From JAGTVB01 sp964624765 (GTDB taxonomy: Bacteria; Pseudomonadota; Gammaproteobacteria; HK1), in the NCBI GenBank assembly GCA_964624765.1, contig CAZUZO010000010.1:1-38323 (forward strand): a stretch of DNA of 38,323 bases. Direction: 5' to 3'. The notes under the pieces are model-generated. The model made no database searches, was not told the DNA's origin, and worked only from the letters and a program-made list of their open reading frames with translations. Both the position numbers and the translations under genes were made by a program. This document shows positions 23,708 through 32,585 of the stretch, piece after piece. The number at the start of each line of letters is the position of its first letter. Positions within the stretch are counted from its first letter, which is position 1.

Positions 23708-25222
23708 ATGAGTGAGCTCATCTTCGAACTGTCGCGCCCCGGTCGGCGCTGTGCAACCCAGATGGTGCCGGTGGCCGATCACGCACTTGCCATACCGGGG
23801 CGTTTCTTGCGCAAACAGCCCGCTGTTTTGCCTGAAGTGTCGGAGCTGCAAGCGGTGCGGCATTACACACGGCTTTCGCAACGCAACTTCGCGGTCGACA
23901 CGCATTTCTATCCCCTTGGCTCCTGCACGATGAAGTATAACCCCCGGGTTGGCAATACGCTGGCCATGCTGGCAGGGTTTCAGGGCCGACATCCCGACGC
24001 ACCGGTTTCCCACAGTCAGGGTGTACTGGGCTGCCTGTTCGAGCTGCAGCAATACTTGATCAGCATTACGGGCACGGCCGCCGCGTCACTCGCGCCCATG
24101 GCGGGAGCCCAGGGCGAGTTTGCCGGGGTCGCCATGATCCGAGCCTATCACGCCGCGCAGGGCGATACCGAACGCACCGAAATCTTGGTCCCGGATGCTG
24201 CCCATGGCACTAACCCGGCGACGGCTGCGATGTGCGGCTACCAGGTGGTGGAGGTGCCGACCAATTCGGAAGGCGACGTTGATCTGGGAGCCCTACGCGC
24301 CCGTGTTGGGCCTCGCACGGCTGGGATCATGCTCACCAATCCTTCGACGCTGGGCGTTTTTGAACGGGGCATTCTTGACATCGCAGGGCTTATTCACGAA
24401 GCCGGCGCCTTACTCTACTACGATGGTGCGAATCTAAACGCCATACTGGGCCAAGCCCGGCCAGGAGATATGGGCTTTGATGTCGTGCACCTGAATATGC
24501 ATAAGACCTTCGCGACGCCCCACGGTGGAGGTGGGCCGGGTGCGGGGCCGGTGGCCGTCGGCGAGCGACTGCGGCCATTCTTGCCGGTGCCTATCGTGGG
24601 TTACGATGGTCATGAGTACCGGTGGCTTACGGAAGATGATTGTCCTCAAACCATTGGCCGGCTGTCGGCGCACGCCGGTAATGTGGGCGTCTTGCTGAGG
24701 GCCTATGCGTATATTCGCTTGCTCGGGTGTGAAGGGTTAGAGAGAGTCGGCCAATACGCCACCTTGAATGCTAACTATATGGCGGTCCGGTTGCGTGCGC
24801 GGGGCTTTGATTTGGCCTTTCCGAGCCGCCGTGCGAGCCACGAGTTCATCGTGACGCTCAGGCGCCAAGCCCATGAGCTAGGCGCGACTGCCATGGATTT
24901 TGCTAAGCGTTTGCTGGACTATGGTTATCATGCGCCGACCACCTATTTCCCGCTGTTGGTGCCCGAGTGCTTGCTGATAGAGCCTACCGAAACGGAGAGT
25001 AAAGAAACCCTCGATGGTTTCATTGAGGCGATGTGTCGAATTGAACAAGAGGCGCGACAGGAGATCGAGTTCGTAAAGGCCGCTCCTTATACGTTGCCGG
25101 TGCGCCGCTTGGATGATGTCAAAGCGGCGCGACAGCTTGACCTCGCTTGGTCTGCTGATCGGGCGATGGATAGTGAACCACTGAGTCCATCCGCAACGGC
25201 GTCCCACTCAGGCACACCCTAG
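23708..25222 (+). CDS. gcvPB: Glycine dehydrogenase (decarboxylating) subunit 2
   Basis: A 504-aa PLP-bearing half of the two-subunit P protein. The PLP lysine is K266 in HLNMHKTFATPHGGGGPG. FYPLGSCTMKYNP and LVPDAAHGTNPATAAMCGY are also diagnostic. I take the ATG at 23708 because the family starts with a SELIFELSRPGRR-like segment; a GTG at 23681 would add nine residues, and neither has a clear ribosome site, so coupling to tpx is possible. It is the last gene of the cluster; a family A element follows 13 bp after the stop. Confidence 0.94.
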   Translation: MSELIFELSRPGRRCATQMVPVADHALAIPGRFLRKQPAVLPEVSELQAVRHYTRLSQRNFAVDTHFYPLGSCTMKYNPRVGNTLAMLAGFQGRHPDAPVSHSQGVLGCLFELQQYLISITGTAAASLAPMAGAQGEFAGVAMIRAYHAAQGDTERTEILVPDAAHGTNPATAAMCGYQVVEVPTNSEGDVDLGALRARVGPRTAGIMLTNPSTLGVFERGILDIAGLIHEAGALLYYDGANLNAILGQARPGDMGFDVVHLNMHKTFATPHGGGGPGAGPVAVGERLRPFLPVPIVGYDGHEYRWLTEDDCPQTIGRLSAHAGNVGVLLRAYAYIRLLGCEGLERVGQYATLNANYMAVRLRARGFDLAFPSRRASHEFIVTLRRQAHELGATAMDFAKRLLDYGYHAPTTYFPLLVPECLLIEPTETESKETLDGFIEAMCRIEQEARQEIEFVKAAPYTLPVRRLDDVKAARQLDLAWSADRAMDSEPLSPSATASHSGTP

Positions 25223-25235
25223 ATCTCATCACTGA

Positions 25236-25376
25236 GAGGTTGTGAAAAAACCGTCGAGAGCGGCCCGAGAGCCAGGCGGACGGCGCGAAGCCGTGAGACA
25301 TATCAAGTCGATAGGCGAGGAGCGAGCATCGTCCAACGCCGCTATCGGGTCGTGTAGCAGGTTTTTTCACAACATC
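25236..25376 (-). mobile_element. Family A MITE-like element, copy 5, after gcvPB
   Basis: A 141-bp copy with left end GAGGTTGTGAAAAAACC and right end GGTTTTTTCACAACATC, flanked by TGA and TCA (both TNA, mismatched at the middle base). It carries the CATATCAAGTCGATAGG subtype, shared with copy 3. It lies between the convergent gcvPB and moeB genes and could fold into a long hairpin. Confidence 0.88.
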
Positions 25377-25420
25377 TCAGCCTTGGTGTCGGCAGAAGAA
25401 GGGCGCGCGAGCCTTTTCGG

Positions 25421-26182
25421 CTATCTCGGCCCTGAGGGTTGGGCGCAGACCGGACACTGGGGGTCTTTACGTAACCGCAGTGTCCTCCACTCCATCTGTG
25501 ACGCGTCAAACAGCAGGAGCCGACCCGTGAGTTGGCTGCCGATTCCTAACAGCAGTTTCAACGCTTCCACTGCTTGTAGGCTGCCGATGACGCCAAGCAG
25601 CGGTGCGAGCACCCCGAATGCCGCGCAAGCCTCCTCATCGGCTTCCGTTTCGTTCGGGTAGAGGCAGCGATAGCACGGACTATCCGGGCGAGCCGGCTCG
25701 AACACGGTGATTTGGGCTTCCATCCGGATGGCCGCTGCGCAGACCAGCGGGGTCTTGGCGGTGACGCAGGCACGGTTGAGTTCGAAACGTGTCTCAAAAT
25801 TGTCGCTCGCATCTAACACCACATCGGCGCGGCCGATCTCCTGTTCTAGCTCTTCGTTATCGAGCGCCCTTGGCAATGCCGTCACGCTGATATCGGGGTT
25901 GAGCTCGATGAGTCGATCGCGAGCCGACAGCACTTTGTGGCGGCCTAGATCAGAAGTGCCGTGAATGATTTGTCTTTGGAGATTGGAAAGCTCCACGTGA
26001 TCGAAGTCCACCAGCGTCAGGTGCCCGACGCCGGAGGCTGAGAGGTAAATAGCCGCTGGCGAACCGAGTCCACCGAGGCCAACGATCAGCGCCCGCGAGC
26101 GCAGTAGTCGGCACTGTCCTTCGGAGCCGATGAAGGGAAGCTGAATGTGTCGGCTGTAGCGGCGGCGCTGCTCCTCGTTCAT
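25421..26182 (-). CDS. moeB: MoeB/ThiF-type adenylyltransferase
   Basis: A 253-aa E1-like enzyme that adenylates the C-terminal glycine of a sulfur-carrier protein (MoaD or ThiS). The nucleotide-binding loop is GLGGLGS (35-41), followed by VDFDHVELSNLQRQ. The structural zinc cysteines are two CxxC pairs (C170/C173 and C243/C246), and C186 lies where the ThiF/MoeB conserved cysteine occurs. No rhodanese domain is present. The ATG at 26182 overlaps the prmC stop as ATGA; the frame runs on upstream only as a prmC shadow. Whether it serves molybdopterin or thiamine synthesis cannot be told, since no partner gene is nearby. Confidence 0.9.
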   Translation of the reverse strand: MNEEQRRRYSRHIQLPFIGSEGQCRLLRSRALIVGLGGLGSPAAIYLSASGVGHLTLVDFDHVELSNLQRQIIHGTSDLGRHKVLSARDRLIELNPDISVTALPRALDNEELEQEIGRADVVLDASDNFETRFELNRACVTAKTPLVCAAAIRMEAQITVFEPARPDSPCYRCLYPNETEADEEACAAFGVLAPLLGVIGSLQAVEALKLLLGIGSQLTGRLLLFDASQMEWRTLRLRKDPQCPVCAQPSGPR

Positions 26183-27063
26183 GGGGCGACCCCCTCGATG
26201 ATTCGCTGCCGACCCGCATAGTCGCGGTGATAGGTGATGTCGCGATAGCCCAATCGCTGCAGCAGCCGTGACAGGTGTCGGCGTTGCTGGTGGCCGTGCT
26301 CCAACAGCAACCGCCCGTTGGGTGCGAGATAGGCGCGGGCTCGATCGGCGATGAGCCGAATCGGCGTCATACCCCGTGGGCCGCCTAGCAAGGCTGACCG
26401 CGGTTCGAAGCGCACGTCGCCACGCTCCAAGTGGGGATCGTTGTCGGCGATGTAAGGAGGGTTTGAGAGGATCATCGGGTAACCACGCTCGGCGAGGGCA
26501 GTGAACCAATCTCCCTCTGCAAAAGCGACGTTGCGAATACTCAGACGCAGGGCGTTTCCCTTTGCCACGGCGAGGGCTGCCGGTGAGATGTCGGTCGCTA
26601 TGACGCGACAATGGGGTCGCTCCTTGGCGATCGCCAGCGCGATGGCGCCGCTACCGGTTCCCAGGTCGGCAATGGACCACTTGGCGCAGGAAGGGATAAG
26701 GGCTAACGCTGCTGCGACCAGGCATTCCGTCTCCGGCCTGGGGATCAGGGTGGCCGGAGTCACTTCGAGATCAAGGGACCAGAATTCACGGCGTCCCAAT
26801 AGGTAAGCGACCGGCTCACCCGCTGCTCGGCGTCGGCAGAGTAGCGCGAAGCGTCGGTATTGGGTTTCGGCAATGGGGTGCTCTGGCCAAACGTACGGGT
26901 AGTGGCGGGGCTTGTCTAAGATATGGGCAAGCAGTGTCTCCGCCTCGAGGCGGGCGGTGTCTGAATTGAGCGCCAAGGCTTGCACGGCGTGCTCGAGGGC
27001 CGCCCGGACCGGGATAGCGGTTGTCACGCGTGAGAAGAGCTGATGATCTGCAAGGCTACTCAC
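26179..27063 (-). CDS. prmC: Release factor glutamine methyltransferase
   Basis: A 294-aa SAM-dependent methyltransferase that modifies the glutamine of the GGQ motif in release factors. SAM motif DLGTGSG (133-139) and the catalytic NPPY (201-204) are intact, and the N-terminal helical domain is present. It sits directly after prfA, encoding a substrate, as in many bacteria. The GTG at 27063 overlaps the prfA end by 8 nt; no stronger start is visible. Confidence 0.94.
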   Translation of the reverse strand: MSSLADHQLFSRVTTAIPVRAALEHAVQALALNSDTARLEAETLLAHILDKPRHYPYVWPEHPIAETQYRRFALLCRRRAAGEPVAYLLGRREFWSLDLEVTPATLIPRPETECLVAAALALIPSCAKWSIADLGTGSGAIALAIAKERPHCRVIATDISPAALAVAKGNALRLSIRNVAFAEGDWFTALAERGYPMILSNPPYIADNDPHLERGDVRFEPRSALLGGPRGMTPIRLIADRARAYLAPNGRLLLEHGHQQRRHLSRLLQRLGYRDITYHRDYAGRQRIIEGVAP

Positions 27064-28138
27064 TGAGGGCGGCTAACTGGGCTGCCTGATGTTCACTGAT
27101 CAGTGGATCGATCAGAGGATCCAACACTCCCTCGAGCATCTCTTCCAACTGATAAAGGGTGAGATTGATGCGGTGGTCCGTCACGCGCCCTTGGGGGAAA
27201 TTGTAGGTACGGATTCGCTCAGAGCGGTCCCCGCTGCCGACCAGGCTACGCCGTGTGGCTGCCCTATCCCGAGTCTGCCGCTCTTGCTCTACCGCCAGCA
27301 GTTTTGCTCGCAGTAGGGATAAAGCCCGGGCGCGATTCTTATGCTGTGAACGCTCGTCCTGGCACTCCACGATGGTGTTTGTGGGCAGGTGAGTGATGCG
27401 GATGGCAGAGTCGGTTTTGTTGACATGCTGACCGCCGGCTCCCGAAGCTCGGAAAGTGTCGATTTTGAGGTCGGTGGGATTGATTTCCACGTCCTCGATC
27501 TCAGCGAGCTCGGGCAACACGGCGACAGTACAGGCCGAGGTGTGGATTCTCCCCTGAGATTCGGTTTCCGGTACCCGCTGAACACGGTGTGCCCCGGATT
27601 CGAACTTGAGCCTGGAATAGGCGCCGCGCCCGATGATGCGGATGATCACTTCCTTATAACCGCCGTGTTCGCCAAGATGCTCGGTCATGGGTTCGGTTTG
27701 CCAGCCCCGCAGGTCTGCATAGCGAGCGTACATACGGAACAGGTCGCCGGCGAAAAGAGCTGCCTCGTCTCCACCGGTCCCCGCGCGAATCTCGAGAAAT
27801 AAATTGCTGTCATCTGCTGGGTCGCGAGGTAACAGCAATTGTTGGAGTTTCCGATCGAGGACCACACACTGCTTCTCTCCTTGACGAAGCTCGTCCTCAG
27901 CGAGGCTACGTATGTCGGGATCCGGATCGCGTAGTATTTGGCGCGCACTGTCCATCGCCGTCTGCACGTCGCGATACTGGCTGTAACACTCCACCAAGGG
28001 CCGAACTTCGGCGTACTCCTTAGATAGGGCACGAAAGTGGTCCTGGTTGGCGATGATCTCCGGTCGGCCTAGGAGGGCGTTGACCTCATCGAACCGTGCG
28101 CTCAACGTCTCCAATTTCTGGTGAATAGATGCTTTCAT
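27056..28138 (-). CDS. prfA: Peptide chain release factor 1
   Basis: A 360-aa RF1 terminating at UAA and UAG codons. The catalytic GGQ is at 235-237 in SGAGGQHVNKTDSAIR, and the N-terminal and stop-recognition domains look complete. The start overlaps the hemA stop as ATGA and the end overlaps prmC, so hemA-prfA-prmC-moeB is a tightly coupled minus-strand operon, the classic gammaproteobacterial order. Confidence 0.97.
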   Translation of the reverse strand: MKASIHQKLETLSARFDEVNALLGRPEIIANQDHFRALSKEYAEVRPLVECYSQYRDVQTAMDSARQILRDPDPDIRSLAEDELRQGEKQCVVLDRKLQQLLLPRDPADDSNLFLEIRAGTGGDEAALFAGDLFRMYARYADLRGWQTEPMTEHLGEHGGYKEVIIRIIGRGAYSRLKFESGAHRVQRVPETESQGRIHTSACTVAVLPELAEIEDVEINPTDLKIDTFRASGAGGQHVNKTDSAIRITHLPTNTIVECQDERSQHKNRARALSLLRAKLLAVEQERQTRDRAATRRSLVGSGDRSERIRTYNFPQGRVTDHRINLTLYQLEEMLEGVLDPLIDPLISEHQAAQLAALSE

Positions 28139-29412
28139 GGATTAGGATGCCGCCCTCCTGGATCGGGAAGCCCAAACAGGGTCTGAATGGTATCGGCCAG
28201 CTCCTTCTGCCCCTGTGAGCCGGCTTGGCGCAACTTTACCGTCGGCGAGTGGATAAGTTTATTGGTCAATGTGTTGGCCAGTCGGCTTAGTACCTGCTCC
28301 GGGGGCTCGCCCGCGGCGAGCCGCCGTTGTGCCCACCGCAGACGCTCGTCCCGTATGGTTTCGGCATAATCTCGAAATGCGCAAATGGTCGAGACCATGT
28401 CCAAGGTCCCTAGCCAATCCATGAAATGGCTAACCTGTGTGTCGATGATCTCTTCCGCCTTACGCGCAGCTTCATGTCGCGACTGAAAGCTCTCTTGGAT
28501 GACTGCCCCCAAGTCATCTATCGAGTATAGGTAGACGTCCTCAAGCTCGCTGACCGCAGGGTCGATATCTCGGGGAACCGCGATATCGACCATGAAAACC
28601 GGGCGGTGTTTACGTTTTCCGATCGCCTGTCGGACTACAGATAGGCTAAGCACAGGGGTCTCGCTCGCGGTCGAAGAGATCACGATGTCCGCCTCTGCGA
28701 GGTGTGCGGGGATCTCATCCAGGGCGATGGCGTAACCTCCGAACTCGGTGGCCAGCCGGTGCGCGTTTTCCAGGGTGCGATTGGCGATCACTAACCGTCC
28801 TAGCCCAGATTTAACGAGGTGACGTGCTGAGAGCTCGATGGTCTCTCCGGCACCGATGAGCATGGCCGTTTGAGAGGAGAGATCGCCGAAAATCTGTTGC
28901 GCAAGCCGCACCGCGGCAAACGCCACGGAAACGGGACTCGAGCCAATGGCCGTGTCGGTTCGGATACGCTTGGCAACAAAAAAGGCGTGCTGGAAAAGCC
29001 GGCATAACACTCGCCCGATGGTACCGATCTTCAACGCACGCTGGTATGCCTGTTTAACTTGGCCGAGGATTTGGGGCTCCCCTAGAACCAACGAATCGAG
29101 CCCGCTCGCAACCCGCAGAACATGACGCACGGCCGACTCGGAGCGGTGGACGTAAATATAACGTTGCGCCTCCTTCTCAGTGAGATGTCCTACTGCCGTG
29201 AACCATTCCAAAGCGCGATCACCATCGGCAGTGTCGATGCCGCAGTAAAGGTCGGTACGGTTGCAGGTGGAGAGAATGGCCGCTTCCTCCACACCTTCGC
29301 AGGCGGTGAGCTCGCTCAAAGCTATGCTTAAGCGTTCTGGCGGAAAACTCACCCGCTCGCGCACGGTGAGGGGCGCACTCTTGTGGTTAACGCCAAACAC
29401 AATCAGTGACAT
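28135..29412 (-). CDS. hemA: Glutamyl-tRNA reductase
   Basis: A 425-aa enzyme making glutamate-1-semialdehyde from glutamyl-tRNA, the first step of C5 tetrapyrrole synthesis. The catalytic cysteine is C50 in STCNRTDLY, as in Escherichia coli. The NADPH-binding region (MLIGAGETIELSARHL) and the C-terminal dimerisation helix follow. I start at the ATG 29412, giving MSLIVFGVNHKSAP, rather than the longer frame to 29457, because this is where the family begins and AGGA is just upstream. First gene of the hemA-prfA-prmC-moeB operon; divergent from the TPR lipoprotein gene. Confidence 0.96.
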   Translation of the reverse strand: MSLIVFGVNHKSAPLTVRERVSFPPERLSIALSELTACEGVEEAAILSTCNRTDLYCGIDTADGDRALEWFTAVGHLTEKEAQRYIYVHRSESAVRHVLRVASGLDSLVLGEPQILGQVKQAYQRALKIGTIGRVLCRLFQHAFFVAKRIRTDTAIGSSPVSVAFAAVRLAQQIFGDLSSQTAMLIGAGETIELSARHLVKSGLGRLVIANRTLENAHRLATEFGGYAIALDEIPAHLAEADIVISSTASETPVLSLSVVRQAIGKRKHRPVFMVDIAVPRDIDPAVSELEDVYLYSIDDLGAVIQESFQSRHEAARKAEEIIDTQVSHFMDWLGTLDMVSTICAFRDYAETIRDERLRWAQRRLAAGEPPEQVLSRLANTLTNKLIHSPTVKLRQAGSQGQKELADTIQTLFGLPDPGGRHPNP

Positions 29413-29906
29413 GGATCCTGGGTAATCATGAGCCAACAAAGCATGATCGGGCAACACATTCTCGAATACAAGCGATCACGACCTCCACCATTACCGCCCA
29501 GCATAGGACTAGGGTATAGTACTCAGTGAAGCGTTTAGCTAAAGAGCATACTCGCTGCAGGACGCTTTGGTTTCTCGGTTTTAGGAGGCTGTTCTCGGGA
29601 AATCGCGAAGGGACCCATGGAAGCCCTGGGAGGGCGAACGAGTCTCTCTGCAAGGCACTTTTGCTTAACGTCTCAGTAGCCGCCCGGCAGAGGCCAATCC
29701 CAGGAAGGGGATGAGTTGCCGAGTATATCGGGGAGAATCGATGGTCATGACTCGCGCTTGGCCCAGACCTGTTGTGGGCGAGCCAGCCGGTGGTGGCACA
29801 AAATCGTTTGCCAACAATTAGGGGCGCTAGCCGCCACGCAACGACCGCCATGGGCAGCGCGGTCGCAATCCAAACAGCGTCGAAGACGATTTGAGGTCGA
29901 TACCCT
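29413..29906. other. Divergent intergenic region hemA / TPR lipoprotein gene
   Basis: About 490 bp that should hold promoters for both directions. Overlapping open frames are shadows without protein character. No convincing operator or known motif is recognisable. Confidence 0.45.
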
Positions 29907-31721
29907 ATGAAGCCCGCCGTGTTTGAGGTTCGGTCACTTCAATCCTCGTTGCCTCCCCACCCAAGGGGAGTAACAGTGCTGGCTGGCTATCTAGCATGGT
30001 TCTCATTTGCGTTGGTCGGTTGTGCGAATTCCGGTCCGTTGGAGTACAGCGAGCTGCAGTCTGCACAAACTATGGCGCGTCCCTCAACCACCGCCTCCTT
30101 CGATGCGGCTAATAATGAAGAGGGATTCTCCCAGGAGACGCTTTACGATTTGCTGGTGGCGGAGTTTGCCGGGCAACGTGGCGATCCAGAGTTGGCGGCC
30201 CGTACTTACCTCGGGGTGGCCAGGCGTTTGGGTGATGCGGCGATCGCGGAACGCGCTACCCGAATTGCGGTGTTTGCTCGGGATGAAGAACGTGCCTTGG
30301 AGGCGGCAAAGCTATGGAGTGAGCTAGCACCTACGACGCTGGAAGGGCGACAAATCTATGCAGTGTTGTTGGTGCGTGCAGGTCGTGTCGATGAAGCGAT
30401 TGCTCAACTGAACAGGGTCTTGATGGACTCCAAGGACTCCACGCCGGAAAACTGGTATCGCATCAGCGATCTGCTGGCCAGAGAAAAGAACAAAGGGCGG
30501 GTCATCGACGTGATGGATCGGCTGGTGGCGGAGCGTGGTGGTGATCGTCATTCATTGTTCGCGTTCGCGCACTTGCTCAGCCGATTTGGCGAGCTCAAGC
30601 GCGCCGAGGGTCTGTTGGCGCGAGCGCTAGCGATGGATCCGGGTGACGTCCGGGCTGCGGTCCTCTATGCGCAGGTGCTCCAGGAACAGGGTCGTACGGC
30701 ACAAGCGTTGGATGTCCTGAAACAGACCTTGGCAGCCAATCCCGAAGAACGGGAACTGCGTACGACGTACGCACGACTGCTGATAGGGGGTAAACGCTAT
30801 GAGGAGGCGCGGCGTCAGTTCGAAAGGCTAGCCGAGGATGCGCCTGATGATGCCGACTCGGTCTACGCCTTGGGACTTCTCCTATTGCAAACGAATCATC
30901 CGGATAAGGCGCAAGTCCAGTTTCAACGCTTGATCGAGTTTGGAAGCCGCGTCTCGGAGGCCCACTACTACCTAGGACAGGTAGCAGAGGCAAAAGACGA
31001 TCCAGAAGCGGCGATCGCAGCATACCGTAGGGTCGATGGGGGTGAACACTATCTTAGCGCCCACATCCGAGTGGCGGTGTTGCTCAGTGAGCAGGAAGGA
31101 GTGCAACAGGGTCAGCAGTATTTGCATAGCTTGCCTCGACAAGACGCCCAAGATTCGATTCGCTTGTTCCATGCGGAGGCAGAGGTATTGATGGAGGCGG
31201 ATGAGCTCGATGGCGCCATGTCGGTTTATGACCGGGCCCTCGTAGAGCATCCCAACAATACGAATCTGCTCTATGCCCGTGCCATGTTGGCGGTGAAGCT
31301 GGATCGGTTGGCAGCTGTCGAGGCGGATTTGCGAGCGATCCTGTCGCAGGAGCCCAACAACGTTGATGCCCTCAATGCGTTGGGCTACACGCTTGCGGAC
31401 CGTACCGAACGCTATCAGGAAGCCTTGGAGCTGATCGAACGGGCACTTGCCCTCAGGCCCGATGATCACTACATTCTCGATAGCATGGGATGGGTGCTTT
31501 ACCGCCTCGGCCGCTACCAGGAGGCGGTGGATTACCTCAGGCGGGCTTTGGCGGCGAGCGAGGAATCCGATTCCGAGATTTCTGCTCATTTGGGCGAGGT
31601 GCTGTGGGTGATGGGTAAACATTCCGCGGCGCGGCAGGTGTGGGAGACGGCTCTCAAGAGAGCGCCTGGGGATGAACGCATACTTGAGGCGATGAGACGC
31701 CTGCGCATCGAGCCTAACTAG
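29907..31721 (+). CDS. TPR-repeat lipoprotein
   Basis: A 604-aa lipoprotein. The signal sequence ends with the lipobox LVGC (C39) after YLAWFSFA. From about residue 60 the protein is mostly tetratricopeptide repeats, for example ALDVLKQTLAANPEER, YQEALELIERALALRPDDH and YQEAVDYLRRALAASEESD. Such a TPR protein gene between hemA and lolB is conserved in Gammaproteobacteria and is presumed to act as an outer-membrane-associated scaffold; the precise role is not known. The start is the ATG at 29907 with GAGG 11 nt upstream; the n-region before the hydrophobic segment is long. Confidence 0.9.
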   Translation: MKPAVFEVRSLQSSLPPHPRGVTVLAGYLAWFSFALVGCANSGPLEYSELQSAQTMARPSTTASFDAANNEEGFSQETLYDLLVAEFAGQRGDPELAARTYLGVARRLGDAAIAERATRIAVFARDEERALEAAKLWSELAPTTLEGRQIYAVLLVRAGRVDEAIAQLNRVLMDSKDSTPENWYRISDLLAREKNKGRVIDVMDRLVAERGGDRHSLFAFAHLLSRFGELKRAEGLLARALAMDPGDVRAAVLYAQVLQEQGRTAQALDVLKQTLAANPEERELRTTYARLLIGGKRYEEARRQFERLAEDAPDDADSVYALGLLLLQTNHPDKAQVQFQRLIEFGSRVSEAHYYLGQVAEAKDDPEAAIAAYRRVDGGEHYLSAHIRVAVLLSEQEGVQQGQQYLHSLPRQDAQDSIRLFHAEAEVLMEADELDGAMSVYDRALVEHPNNTNLLYARAMLAVKLDRLAAVEADLRAILSQEPNNVDALNALGYTLADRTERYQEALELIERALALRPDDHYILDSMGWVLYRLGRYQEAVDYLRRALAASEESDSEISAHLGEVLWVMGKHSAARQVWETALKRAPGDERILEAMRRLRIEPN

Positions 31722-31748
31722 AGGCGCGTCATGCGCCTTGGAGATTAT

Positions 31749-31887
31749 GGCGTTGGTCATCGTTTCGGCAGTGTGATGACCTTTGCCCTTGAGGCAGCCG
31801 ACCCCTTGGCGCAAGGGGTCGGCTGCCGAAGGCTTGGGCGCCAACGCTGTGCTCCAGAGCAACCCTGACGAAACGATGACCATGGCC
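31749..31887 (+). mobile_element. Family B MITE-like element, best-preserved copy
   Basis: A 139-bp element with ends GGCGTTGGTCATCGTTTCG and the complement of GGCCATGGTCATCGTTTCG (17 of 19). It is flanked by a perfect 8-bp direct repeat GAGATTAT (31741-31748 and 31888-31895). It contains a perfect 15-bp stem, arms 31793-31807 and 31813-31827, with loop GGCGC. It lies between the TPR gene and lolB and has no coding capacity. Confidence 0.88.
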
Positions 31888-31922
31888 GAGATTATCGTGA
31901 TAGCGGTTCGTAAACAATCCAA

Positions 31923-32585
31923 GTGGGGGTTGGTGACCGTCCCTTGACGCCACTAACGGCTGATCGACTCGGCCCCTCCCGTTGGTGCCGCTGGATGGGG
32001 GCGGGGTTGTTATGCTTGCTGTTGGTAGGCTGTGCGGCGTTGCGCGAACCGGCGCCGGTTCCCAGTCCCGAACAGGTGTGGAGGCAACGTGCCCAGGCGC
32101 TTCTATCACTGAGCGGTTGGTCTCTCACGGGCCGGATCGTTCTGCGCGCCGAAGAGGAAGCTTGGCACGCGTCGGTACACTGGATCCAGCGCGGGGACCG
32201 CTTTCAAATTCGCATTCGTGGTCCGTTAGGCGTGGGTGCGATGTCGCTGGCTGGGGGGCCCGAGGGGGTGGTGCTGCGTACGGCTGAAGAGGAGCGTTTT
32301 GCCGCCGAGGCTCCCGAGGACCTGCTTCAAGAGATGGCCGGCTGGAGCATGCCCGTGAGCGGGTTGCGCTATTGGCTGCTGGGGGTGAGCGAGCACGAAG
32401 CCCCCATCGATAGCTTGCAATTGGACGTTGGCGGTCGCTTAGAGTTGCTACGCCAGTCGGGTTGGGCAATTCAGTACCTTGGTTACGATCAGGTAGGGGA
32501 CCTTCAACTTCCAAGCAAGCTTTTCGTACAGAACGCCCGTGTGTCGGCTCGCATCGTGGTCAACCGTTGGGTACTCGAGTCTTGA
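31923..32585 (+). CDS. lolB: Outer-membrane lipoprotein chaperone LolB
   Basis: A 220-aa LolB, which receives lipoproteins from LolA and inserts them into the outer membrane. The signal ends in the lipobox LVGC (C37) after MGAGLLCLL. The core SGWSLTGRIVLRAEEEAWHASVHW and RGPLGVGAMSLAG is typical, as is the position before ispE. The frame starts at GTG 31923 without a clear ribosome site; ATG 31995 is possible but would leave no basic residue before the hydrophobic stretch. The stop overlaps the likely ispE start. Confidence 0.92.
   Translation: MGVGDRPLTPLTADRLGPSRWCRWMGAGLLCLLLVGCAALREPAPVPSPEQVWRQRAQALLSLSGWSLTGRIVLRAEEEAWHASVHWIQRGDRFQIRIRGPLGVGAMSLAGGPEGVVLRTAEEERFAAEAPEDLLQEMAGWSMPVSGLRYWLLGVSEHEAPIDSLQLDVGGRLELLRQSGWAIQYLGYDQVGDLQLPSKLFVQNARVSARIVVNRWVLES

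Noticed and set aside
25119..25370. Minus-strand ORF overlapping gcvPB and the family A element; similar peptides recur at other A copies
   Set aside because: The recurring peptide (GRCSLLAY.., SGRSRRFF) is simply the translation of the repeated element, and the frames begin and end differently at each copy.
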